From positions 651 through 9,713 of the forward strand of contig DFBD01000213.1 in assembly GCA_002367255.1 (NCBI GenBank): a DNA stretch of 9,063 bases. The letters are read 5' to 3'. Both the position numbers and the translations under genes were made by a program. The stretch is from Rhodobacterales bacterium UBA3089 (GTDB lineage Bacteria > Pseudomonadota > Alphaproteobacteria > Rhodobacterales > Rhodobacteraceae). The notes under the pieces were generated by a model. It was given only the letters and a program-made list of their open reading frames with translations. It was not told where the DNA came from and did no database searches. The stretch's first letter is position 1. Each line of letters starts with the position of its first letter. Positions 1 to 5,649 of this stretch are shown here, piece after piece.

Positions 1-15
1 TAACCACGCAAAAAC

Positions 16-57
16 GTACATACGGGTTGTGTACGCATTGTGTACGGGTTGTGTACG
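16..57. repeat. Phased 11-bp direct repeats upstream of fumC
   Basis: The 9-mer TTGTGTACG occurs exactly three times, starting at 27, 38 and 49, so the period is 11 bases. A degenerate fourth copy (GTACATACG, 5 of 9 matching) starts at 16 in the same register. Seen another way, a 15-base unit starting TACGGG is repeated exactly at 21-35 and 43-57. CGTACA at 15-20 is the inverse of TGTACG at 30-35, so half-sites in opposite orientation are also present. An 11-base period places the copies on about the same face of the helix, as expected for cooperative binding of a regulator. No binding protein is recognised. The repeat ends 76 bases before the fumC start codon. Confidence 0.75.
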
Positions 58-77
58 TCGTTTTTCACTCTTTTATT
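49..77 (+). promoter_or_regulatory. Candidate fumC promoter, weak match
   Basis: TTGTGT (49-54) and TTTATT (72-77) are separated by 17 bases and could be the -35 and -10 elements of a housekeeping sigma promoter. Each matches the consensus at only about four of six positions. The proposed -35 lies inside the third copy of the 11-bp repeat, so a protein bound to the repeats would affect polymerase access. This is inferred from spacing and position only. Transcription could instead enter from outside the window. Confidence 0.22.
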
Positions 78-121
78 GATCTTTCCCCCCCGTCCGCTAC
101 AACGGTTGCAGCGCAACATTC

Positions 122-126
122 AGGAG
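122..126 (+). promoter_or_regulatory. Shine-Dalgarno of fumC
   Basis: AGGAG lies seven bases before the ATG at 134 and fixes the fumC start. A small inverted repeat, GTTGC (105-109) and GCAAC (113-117), sits just upstream but is too short to claim a function. Confidence 0.8.
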
Positions 127-133
127 CCGTTCT

Positions 134-1525
134 ATGACAAACACCCGCACCGAAACCGACAGCTTTGGCCCTTTAGAGGTCCCCTCCGATAAATACTGGG
201 GCGCCCAAACCCAGCGCTCGTTAATGAATTTTCCCATCGGCTGGGAAAAGCAACCAATCGCCATTGTCCGCGCTTTAGGCGTTATAAAAAAGGGCTGCGC
301 GCAAGCAAACATGTCCCTAGGCAAACTCGATTCCGCCCTTGGCGACAAAATAATCGAAGCCGCAACCGAGGTGATCGACGGTAAACTGGACGATAATTTC
401 CCGCTGGTAGTCTGGCAAACCGGCTCCGGCACCCAGTCCAACATGAACGCCAACGAAGTAATCGCCAACCGCGCGATCGAACTTTCCGGCGGCGAAATCG
501 GCTCAAAATCCCCCGTCCACCCCAACGACCACTGCAACATGGGCCAGTCCTCCAACGACACTTTCCCCACCGCCATGCACATCGCTATCGCGACCACCGC
601 GCACGATGTTTTGTTGCCTGGAATGGAAAAACTGCACACCGTGTTGAATGCGAAAGCCGTTGAATTCAAAGACATAATTAAAATCGGCCGCACGCACACC
701 CAAGACGCCACGCCCCTGACACTCGGCCAAGAATTCGGCGGCTATGCTTTCCAAGTCGAACAAGGCATCAAACGCGTGCGTCACGCATTACAGAACATCT
801 ACCCCCTCGCCCAAGGCGGCACGGCGGTCGGCACTGGCCTGAATACGCCCGTTGGTTGGGGCGAACTGGTCGCGAAAAATATGGCCGAGATCACAGGCCT
901 ACCCTTCGTCACCGCCCCTAATAAATTCGAGGCCCTAGCCGCCCACGACGCCTTGGTCGAAATGTCCGGTGCCTTGAAAACCGTCGCCGCCAGTGTTTTT
1001 AAAATCGCCAATGATATCCGCCTGTTAGGCTCCGGTCCGCGCTGTGGCCTTGGCGAATTGATGCTGCCTGAAAATGAACCCGGCTCGTCTATCATGCCCG
1101 GTAAAGTGAACCCCACACAGGTCGAAGCGATCACGCAAGTTTGCGCCCAGGTTATGGGGAACGATGCCGCAGTAGGTTTCGCCGGCAGCCAAGGGCATTT
1201 CGAGTTAAATGTTTATAAACCAATGATGGCCTATAATGTTCTTCAATCAATGCAATTGCTCGGTGATTCGTCGGTAGCCTTCACCGATAACTGCGTTGTG
1301 GGCATCAAGGCTGACGAGGACCGTATCAGCCAGCTAATGTGGGAAAGTCTAATGCTGGTAACGGCACTGGCCCCTGAAATCGGCTATGACAACGCCACCA
1401 AGGTTGCCAAAACCGCCCATAAGAACCGCACCACCCTGCGGGAAGAGGCGATCAAACTCGGCCTTGTAGATGGCGAGACTTTCGACCGTGTCGTACAGCC
1501 GAAAGATATGATCGGCCCCAAGTAA
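134..1525 (+). CDS. fumC: Fumarate hydratase, class II (fumarase C)
   Basis: This cytoplasmic, iron-independent enzyme of the TCA cycle interconverts fumarate and L-malate and works as a homotetramer. The 463 residues match the usual length and numbering of the family. Visible motifs are GSGTQSNMN (97-105), H129 in VHPND (the second, B-site region of the E. coli enzyme), [11 protein letters not shown] (139-149), GRTHTQDA with H188 (catalytic-site His), and [11 protein letters not shown] (317-327) with the catalytic Ser318 and Lys324. These positions coincide with E. coli FumC, which supports both the start codon and the absence of indels. Aspartase and argininosuccinate lyase share the superfamily, but the VHPNDH and [10 protein letters not shown] signatures are those of fumarase. 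The gene is intact, with a good ribosome site at 122-126. Two small genes follow on the same strand after a hairpin. Confidence 0.98.
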   Translation: MTNTRTETDSFGPLEVPSDKYWGAQTQRSLMNFPIGWEKQPIAIVRALGVIKKGCAQANMSLGKLDSALGDKIIEAATEVIDGKLDDNFPLVVWQTGSGTQSNMNANEVIANRAIELSGGEIGSKSPVHPNDHCNMGQSSNDTFPTAMHIAIATTAHDVLLPGMEKLHTVLNAKAVEFKDIIKIGRTHTQDATPLTLGQEFGGYAFQVEQGIKRVRHALQNIYPLAQGGTAVGTGLNTPVGWGELVAKNMAEITGLPFVTAPNKFEALAAHDALVEMSGALKTVAASVFKIANDIRLLGSGPRCGLGELMLPENEPGSSIMPGKVNPTQVEAITQVCAQVMGNDAAVGFAGSQGHFELNVYKPMMAYNVLQSMQLLGDSSVAFTDNCVVGIKADEDRISQLMWESLMLVTALAPEIGYDNATKVAKTAHKNRTTLREEAIKLGLVDGETFDRVVQPKDMIGPK

Positions 1526-1528
1526 CTT

Positions 1529-1557
1529 GAAACCTGCCGCCCCGCGTGGCAGGTTTC
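1529..1557 (+). terminator. Hairpin between fumC and the DUF4169 gene, attenuator-like, no U-tract
   Basis: GAAACCTGCC (1529-1538) pairs perfectly with GGCAGGTTTC (1548-1557), a 10-bp stem with a 9-base loop that can extend inward by a G-U and a C-G pair. It starts three bases after the fumC stop codon. No T-run follows on either strand, so it is not a standard intrinsic terminator. It may stabilise the 3' end of the fumC message or reduce expression of the downstream pair. The only Shine-Dalgarno-like bases for the next gene (GGCAGG, 1548-1553) are in its 3' arm, eight bases before the ATG at 1562. Confidence 0.6.
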
Positions 1558-1561
1558 CACC

Positions 1562-1744
1562 ATGGGAAATGTCGTAAACCTTCGCCAAATGCGAAAACAG
1601 AAAACCCGTGCCGACAAGCGCACAACCTCCGCCGCAAACACGGCTGTCGCGGGCGTGAAAAAACCCGAGCGCACACGTGTAACCCGCATAAACGATTTAG
1701 CTGGTCGCGCCCTCGACAGCCATAAACGCAAAGATGAAACCTGA
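1562..1744 (+). CDS. DUF4169 family small basic protein
   Basis: The product is 60 residues, strongly basic (many Lys and Arg) and probably cytoplasmic, with no signal peptide or membrane segment. Its opening, VVNLRQMRKQKTR, followed by an Ala-rich middle and a G-x-K-K-x-E-R element near residues 31-37, matches the DUF4169 family as I remember it: short alphaproteobacterial proteins that begin with an I/V-V-N-L-R motif. The function is unknown; the charge would suit contact with nucleic acid or ribosomes, but nothing here proves that. The start is the first ATG after fumC, 36 bases past its stop codon. The gene ends at the base before the next start codon, so the two are probably translated together. 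Confidence 0.8.
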   Translation: MGNVVNLRQMRKQKTRADKRTTSAANTAVAGVKKPERTRVTRINDLAGRALDSHKRKDET

Positions 1745-1966
1745 ATGCGCCCTGAGAAACATTCGCTAACCCTGCGGGGGCATCGCACAAGTGTGTCGCT
1801 GGAAGCTCAGTTCTGGAAGGCATTTTTGGAAATCGCGACCAATGAGGGCAAAACCATCAACGGCCTAGCCGCACAGATAGACGAAGCCCGCGACCCCGAA
1901 ACAGGCCTTGCCACCGCTATCCGTGGGTTTGTTCTGACATGGTATCAAGATCGTCACGAGGCGTGA
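1745..1966 (+). CDS. Ribbon-helix-helix domain protein (RHH_4-like)
   Basis: This is a 73-residue protein. The segment HSLTLRGHRTSVSLEAQFWKA (residues 6-26) looks like the N-terminal strand and first helix of a ribbon-helix-helix fold, and KTINGLAAQIDEAR (about 36-49) like the second helix. The pattern G-H-R-T-S-V-S-L-E with FW a few residues later is typical of the alphaproteobacterial RHH_4 family (Pfam PF13467, from memory). Such folds usually dimerise and bind DNA with the strand, so a small transcription factor is the natural guess, but no target is known. It starts on the base after the DUF4169 stop codon, with no gap, implying translational coupling. Its last 50 bases overlap the opposing P450 gene. 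No own promoter is visible. Confidence 0.85.
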   Translation: MRPEKHSLTLRGHRTSVSLEAQFWKAFLEIATNEGKTINGLAAQIDEARDPETGLATAIRGFVLTWYQDRHEA

Positions 1967-3308
1967 CCCGTAGGTAAATCCCATCCCTTGATCGAACCGT
2001 CAAATGCGCAACAGGAACCGGCACCGCATCCGTGGTTTCAAACCGAAACGCTTTCAAAAACATCGCCAGCATCAGAACACCTTCGATCCGGCCAAAGCCC
2101 GCACCAGGGCAAACGCGCGGCCCGGCTGAAAACGGTATAAACGCATCTCGTTTGCGCGCCTTGCCGTTGTCCGTTTGCCAGCGATAAGGGTCGAATAGGT
2201 CGGGGTCATCCCACAGCCGTTCGTGCCGCTGCAAATGCCACGGCGAAACGATCACCATAGAACCGGAAGGTACCGGACAGCCGCGAAACCCGGTTGGTTG
2301 AACCGCGTCGCGAAGATACATCGGAACAGGGGGATACAGGCGCAAAGTCTCGTGAAATACGTCTTTGGTGAAGCGCATTTTTGAAAGGTCCGATGGTTGC
2401 GGCGGGGAACTTAGCACCCGCGCCTCTGCCGCTGCCGCGTCTTGAACGCCCGCGTCCATTGCCAGCAGGTAAAACGCCCACGCTAACGCACTGGCGGATG
2501 TTTCATGCCCCGCCAGAAAAAATATCGCGACCTGATCCACCATTTCAACTGTTGAAAATCGATGACCGGTTTTCGGGTCCACCGCCGTCATCAACTTGGT
2601 CGCCAAATCGTCCGGGGCGGTACCTGCATCAATTTCGTCTTGCCGCATATCCACCATTTCTTCCAGAAACGCACGGATCGTATTCGCGTGCTGCCCCGCC
2701 GCTTTTGATCGAAACCGAGGTACCCATTTGGGCAGTTTCAACAGCGCCGGTATGCTCCACAACGGTTGGGTTTTTTGATATTCACGAAAAGACTGAAACA
2801 CTTTTCCAGCCGTCGCGGCAGGTAACGGAACCGAAAACAGCGTGCGGAAAATAATATCGGCAGCTAGAAACGAAGTCAGAAACTCCATCTCGACGGGCTT
2901 CCCATCTGCCCGCTCTGCCAAGCGTTCAATCGCTGCTTCCCCCGCCTCTCGCATGCACGAAAACGCCTGTCGCGGACAACCTTTGAACGCCGGATTAATG
3001 ATATCCCGCTGTGCCCGCCACTGTGCCGCATTTGTGGCAAAAATAGAATCACCCAACAGAGGGCGCAAGGTGTCGGACAGGACTTTGGACTTAGGGAAAT
3101 TTTCTGCCTCGTCAATCAATACGCGGCGCACAAGATCAGGCTGGTTCACCAGAAACGAGCGGTAAAATGGCATCCGAACCTGCGCCATCCATGCGTGGTA
3201 CAAACGTTGCGGTTGCGAAGAAAACATGTCGCGCCGGAACAACCCGATGCGCTTGATCACCCCGACTCCCACAGGGCGGGAAGCAGGTTTCGGGGCCCGT
3301 TTAGCCAT
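1917..3308 (-). CDS. Cytochrome P450
   Basis: This is a haem-thiolate monooxygenase of 463 residues with all the diagnostic elements in order. They are C-helix WxxxR (W97, R101), I-helix oxygen-activation motif AGHETS (266-271), K-helix ExxR (E320, R323), a PYRW element (374-377) in the PERF position, and the haem loop FSAGPRVCPG (393-402) with Cys400 as iron ligand. No N-terminal membrane anchor is seen, so it should be soluble or peripheral. The substrate is unknown; the AGHETS helix and FxxGxRxC loop suit fatty-acid or terpenoid type hydroxylases but do not identify one. No redox partner is encoded nearby. I chose the ATG at 3308 because it overlaps the preceding stop codon by 8 bases and follows a GAGG; an in-frame ATG 24 codons upstream lies deep inside the preceding gene. 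The tail overlaps the opposing ribbon-helix-helix gene by 50 bases. Confidence 0.95.
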   Translation of the reverse strand: MAKRAPKPASRPVGVGVIKRIGLFRRDMFSSQPQRLYHAWMAQVRMPFYRSFLVNQPDLVRRVLIDEAENFPKSKVLSDTLRPLLGDSIFATNAAQWRAQRDIINPAFKGCPRQAFSCMREAGEAAIERLAERADGKPVEMEFLTSFLAADIIFRTLFSVPLPAATAGKVFQSFREYQKTQPLWSIPALLKLPKWVPRFRSKAAGQHANTIRAFLEEMVDMRQDEIDAGTAPDDLATKLMTAVDPKTGHRFSTVEMVDQVAIFFLAGHETSASALAWAFYLLAMDAGVQDAAAAEARVLSSPPQPSDLSKMRFTKDVFHETLRLYPPVPMYLRDAVQPTGFRGCPVPSGSMVIVSPWHLQRHERLWDDPDLFDPYRWQTDNGKARKRDAFIPFSAGPRVCPGAGFGRIEGVLMLAMFLKAFRFETTDAVPVPVAHLTVRSRDGIYLRVTPRDDLDTMSEQTHG

Positions 3309-4542
3309 CCTCAACCTCGATCGAGGTATGAGGCGAATACACCTTTTCAACAACAGATGCCGTCGAAGAGCGGTGCGCAAAACGCGCCTTTAAGCTGACA
3401 GGACCTGCAGTAATCTTGAAATAGTCGTATTCCACGGGGTAATCGAAGGCGCATAAATACTGAATATGACGGCGAAAAAACTTCCACCGCGTGGCTTTTT
3501 GCGTTTCGGTGGAAAGCGTTTGACTAAACGCAGCAGAAATCACCGTTGGCCCGAATTGCTGCGTCGCAACTGCCACACCGCTGACTGCGGCGGGGTCTGA
3601 AAGCGCAAAACAGGCACCATCGCCCGGGGCCGAAACATCCAGCCATTTAATATCACCCCGCATTGATATCTGCTGCAAATCGCGCCGCAAATCCCAAGCC
3701 TCCGGCAAGAACGAGGTAACCGGAATCGCTTGCCCCAATGTCAGCAACGCCAACTTGGGGGCATTTGCACGACGACGCAAGACCTCGGCCGCCAGTACGA
3801 CAGCCAGATGTGCGCCCGAAGAGTGCCCGACAATAAGAACCTCGTCGGCGTCGGTATCCAATGCCGCGCATATCCGGTCACAAAATGCATCGACACGATC
3901 GCCCAAAACCGCAGGCATCGCGCCGCCATCTTGCGCCCAGAACGCGAAATCATGCAGCAGATAATACGCGAAAAAATGTTTATCCCAACGGCGAAACAAC
4001 ACCAGCATCAGATAAAAAAGCCCGAACCCAAGCACAGAACCAGCAACGCCACCTATCGTGCCACCCAATATCATCCCCAGCATACCCGAGAAAGAAATCT
4101 GCCCCGTCAGCACAACAACCGGATACATCGCCGCCAATATCGGCGCTCTTCGCAGACGTCGCAGCGCCCCCAGCGCCCCACTGGAAACGTAAAGCCAAAG
4201 CGTTTTCAGCAGCAACCAATAGGTCTGCGGAATAGAATTGCGCATGGAATCAAAAACAATGTCATTCCACAGCAAAAACTCGATGCGCGTATCCGTTTCA
4301 GCCCCGTCGATTTTCGTGTTAACCGTCCAGTGATACCGTTCATTCTGGCCGGTGGAGCCTTTTATAGACAATTCATACCCTGAAATTTCCGCCTGCTTTT
4401 TACCCTCGACTCGGTAAAGTTCCCGATAGCGGCGCGGCGGCATCGGGTCATAACCAGGCACATAAAATACATGTCGCCGGTGAACAGAAGGGTAAATGTT
4501 TTCAGTCACAGTTTTCGAAAATACCAAATAAGTTTGCGGCAT
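3301..4542 (-). CDS. Serine-hydrolase-like (alpha/beta fold) membrane protein, no named family
   Basis: The 413 residues contain an alpha/beta-hydrolase nucleophile elbow, GHSSG (239-243, Ser241), preceded by a hydrophobic strand (EVLIV, about 234-238). The N-terminal part has a likely first strand and oxyanion-loop region, HVFYVPGYDP (24-33). Between them are two hydrophobic segments, about 133-151 and 155-184, rich in Gly, which look like a membrane hairpin. Candidate acid and base are Asp302 or Asp308 (DVSAPGDGACF) and His359 (RRHIQY); that assignment is inferred. A lipase, esterase or acyltransferase-like role at the inner membrane is possible, with unknown substrate. The start is uncertain: the ATG at 4542 has no good ribosome site, and in-frame TTG (codon 6) and GTG (codon 12) are alternatives. 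It begins 24 bases after ccdA and its stop codon overlaps the P450 start. Confidence 0.72.
   Translation of the reverse strand: MPQTYLVFSKTVTENIYPSVHRRHVFYVPGYDPMPPRRYRELYRVEGKKQAEISGYELSIKGSTGQNERYHWTVNTKIDGAETDTRIEFLLWNDIVFDSMRNSIPQTYWLLLKTLWLYVSSGALGALRRLRRAPILAAMYPVVVLTGQISFSGMLGMILGGTIGGVAGSVLGFGLFYLMLVLFRRWDKHFFAYYLLHDFAFWAQDGGAMPAVLGDRVDAFCDRICAALDTDADEVLIVGHSSGAHLAVVLAAEVLRRRANAPKLALLTLGQAIPVTSFLPEAWDLRRDLQQISMRGDIKWLDVSAPGDGACFALSDPAAVSGVAVATQQFGPTVISAAFSQTLSTETQKATRWKFFRRHIQYLCAFDYPVEYDYFKITAGPVSLKARFAHRSSTASVVEKVYSPHTSIEVEDG
3314..3327 (-). promoter_or_regulatory. 14-bp perfect palindrome covering the P450 ribosome site
   Basis: ACCTCGATCGAGGT is its own reverse complement. On the minus strand it ends five bases before the P450 ATG, and its 3' half supplies GAGGT, the likely Shine-Dalgarno. 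As RNA it could form a 5-bp stem with a GATC loop that hides the site. The palindrome lies inside the last codons of the hydrolase gene, so a ribosome finishing that gene would open it. A DNA-binding operator is the alternative reading. Confidence 0.4.
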
Positions 4543-4566
4543 TCTACATCGCGAATATGGCGGATT

Positions 4567-5313
4567 CTAGCCTATAGCACCAAGTGCAGGAATATTTTCC
4601 AACAACCAGAAAGACATTTCGGAAAACAGGCCGGTTACCAACAGCAATCCGACGACCACCAGCATCACGCCCATAATTTTTTCGATCAGCCCCATGTGTT
4701 TCTTGAACCTGTTCATGGCCTTCACAAAGCGCTTCATGAACATCGCTGCCAGAATAAACGGGATGCCCAAGCCCCCCGCGTAAAATGCCATCATCACAAT
4801 GCCGCGTTGAATGGAGCCTTCTTGCGCGGCCAGTGACAGGATCGTGCCCAAAATCGGACCAATGCACGGTGTCCAACCGAACGCGAACGCAAGGCCAAGG
4901 ATGTATGCGCCAAACAGGCTGCCACCTTGGTTGCCCGCATCAAAACGGGCCTCGCGATAAAGGAACGGGATTTTCAAAATGCCAAGGAAGTGCAGGCCGA
5001 ACAGGATGATAACCGCGCCTGCGACCATCCCCATTTGTGTTTGATATTGCAGAAAAACCTGCCCAAACGCGGATGCGGCAAGTCCAAGAAAAATGAACAC
5101 CGTCGATAGCCCCATGACGAAGAATATCGCCTTGACGATAACGCCATTGTCGCGCCCTTCCGACATATCATCGATCGAGGTTCCGCCGATAAATGCCAGA
5201 TATGGCGGCACAATTGGCAGCACGCACGGCGACAGAAACGATAGAATTCCGGCGAGTGTGGCAATCATCAAGGATAGCCCCATCGATGCGTCTATGATGT
5301 CAATTCCGAACAT
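4567..5313 (-). CDS. ccdA: CcdA-type transmembrane thiol reductant carrier (cytochrome c biogenesis)
   Basis: This inner-membrane protein moves electrons from cytoplasmic thioredoxin to periplasmic thiol proteins, for example those that keep apocytochrome c cysteines reduced before haem attachment. The 248 residues and six hydrophobic segments (about 12-45, 60-82, 95-112, 134-160, 170-192, 210-228) fit CcdA rather than the longer DsbD. The two redox cysteines lie in the expected helices, with a Pro on each side of the motif: SPCVLP (Cys30, helix 1) and TPCIGP (Cys150, helix 4). The start at 5313 has AGAGAGGG (5319-5326) five bases upstream; Met11 is a possible later start. It is the first gene of the minus-strand cluster with the hydrolase and P450, and diverges from tusA. 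The thiol target is not encoded nearby, so its client could be cytochrome c maturation or another periplasmic thioredoxin-like protein. Confidence 0.93.
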   Translation of the reverse strand: MFGIDIIDASMGLSLMIATLAGILSFLSPCVLPIVPPYLAFIGGTSIDDMSEGRDNGVIVKAIFFVMGLSTVFIFLGLAASAFGQVFLQYQTQMGMVAGAVIILFGLHFLGILKIPFLYREARFDAGNQGGSLFGAYILGLAFAFGWTPCIGPILGTILSLAAQEGSIQRGIVMMAFYAGGLGIPFILAAMFMKRFVKAMNRFKKHMGLIEKIMGVMLVVVGLLLVTGLFSEMSFWLLENIPALGAIG

Positions 5314-5421
5314 GATGACCCTCTCTGTTTATATCTACTTAAGGGTATTGGCGGTAAACGTCATGCCCCGATTTGTCACAATCGCGTGGACAATTGTTAC
5401 AGGCGGTCTTAGGACTATGTC
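5314..5421. promoter_or_regulatory. Divergent promoter region between ccdA and tusA
   Basis: This 108-base gap between two divergent start codons must hold the leaders of both genes. Towards ccdA, an AT-rich stretch on the minus strand reads TAGATATAAAC (about 5328-5338) and could hold a -10; TTTACC lies 17-19 bases further upstream as a weak -35. Towards tusA, TTGTCA (5373-5378) is a -35-like hexamer, but the matching -10 (GTTACA, 5396-5401) is poor. TTGTCAC (5373-5379) and GTGGACAA (5386-5393) form an imperfect inverted repeat that could be an operator serving either gene. All of this is pattern matching by eye. Confidence 0.35.
5411..5414 (+). promoter_or_regulatory. Shine-Dalgarno of tusA
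   Basis: AGGA lies seven bases before the ATG at 5422 and supports that start over the in-frame ATG four codons later. Confidence 0.6.
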
Positions 5422-5649
5422 ATGGATTGGGATATGGAACTAGATGCAGTCGGATTGCTATGCCCGCTGCCTATATTAAAAGCACGCAAACGGTTGCAAG
5501 CACTGCAAACCGGGCAAGTTTTGCGTCTGCTTGCGGACGATCCTGCCGCCGTAATTGACGTGCCACATTTTTGCTTTGAGCAGGGGCATCAGCTGGTTTC
5601 ATCCAACACTGACACCCCTGAACATGTTTATCTGATCCGCAAAGGTTAA
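5422..5649 (+). CDS. tusA: TusA/SirA-like sulfur carrier protein
   Basis: This is a small (75 residues) cytoplasmic protein of the TusA family. The family signature is at the start: an acidic-hydrophobic strand (LDAVGLLC), then CPLPILKARK with the persulfide-carrying Cys14, then helix 1. A second Cys in a DVPHFCFEQGH segment (Cys51) occupies the place where many relatives carry FC. Family members accept sulfur as a persulfide from a cysteine desulfurase and hand it on, for tRNA 2-thiouridine, molybdenum cofactor assembly or sulfur oxidation. Which of these applies cannot be told; no tus, dsr or moa genes are adjacent. It diverges from ccdA and its TAA directly abuts the stop codon of the opposing oxidoreductase gene. 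It could equally be a YedF-like paralogue, so the symbol is at family level. Confidence 0.88.
   Translation: MDWDMELDAVGLLCPLPILKARKRLQALQTGQVLRLLADDPAAVIDVPHFCFEQGHQLVSSNTDTPEHVYLIRKG

Noticed and set aside
1..3. The first triplet TAA as the stop codon of an upstream gene
   Set aside because: Three bases cannot show a reading frame; nothing before it is visible.
97..711. Minus-strand open frame of 204 codons over the start of fumC
   Set aside because: It lies wholly against the fumC coding frame, has no recognisable domain, and its composition follows from fumC codon use.
1556..1566. CCACCATGG around the DUF4169 start resembles a eukaryotic Kozak context
   Set aside because: All surrounding genes are bacterial with Shine-Dalgarno sites, so the match is chance.
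2381..2854. Plus-strand open frame of 157 codons inside the P450 gene
   Set aside because: It is a Pro-rich shadow of a well-supported P450 that has all its motifs on the other strand.
3309..3380. A 24-codon N-terminal extension of the P450 from an upstream ATG at 3380
   Set aside because: It lies fully within the hydrolase gene, and the extra residues are Arg/Leu-rich with no family counterpart. The ATG at 3308 has a better ribosome site and a typical overlap.
3730..4383. Plus-strand open frame of 217 codons opposite the hydrolase
   Set aside because: It is rich in Gln, Arg, His and Pro with no fold-like pattern. The minus-strand frame has the GHSSG elbow and membrane segments.
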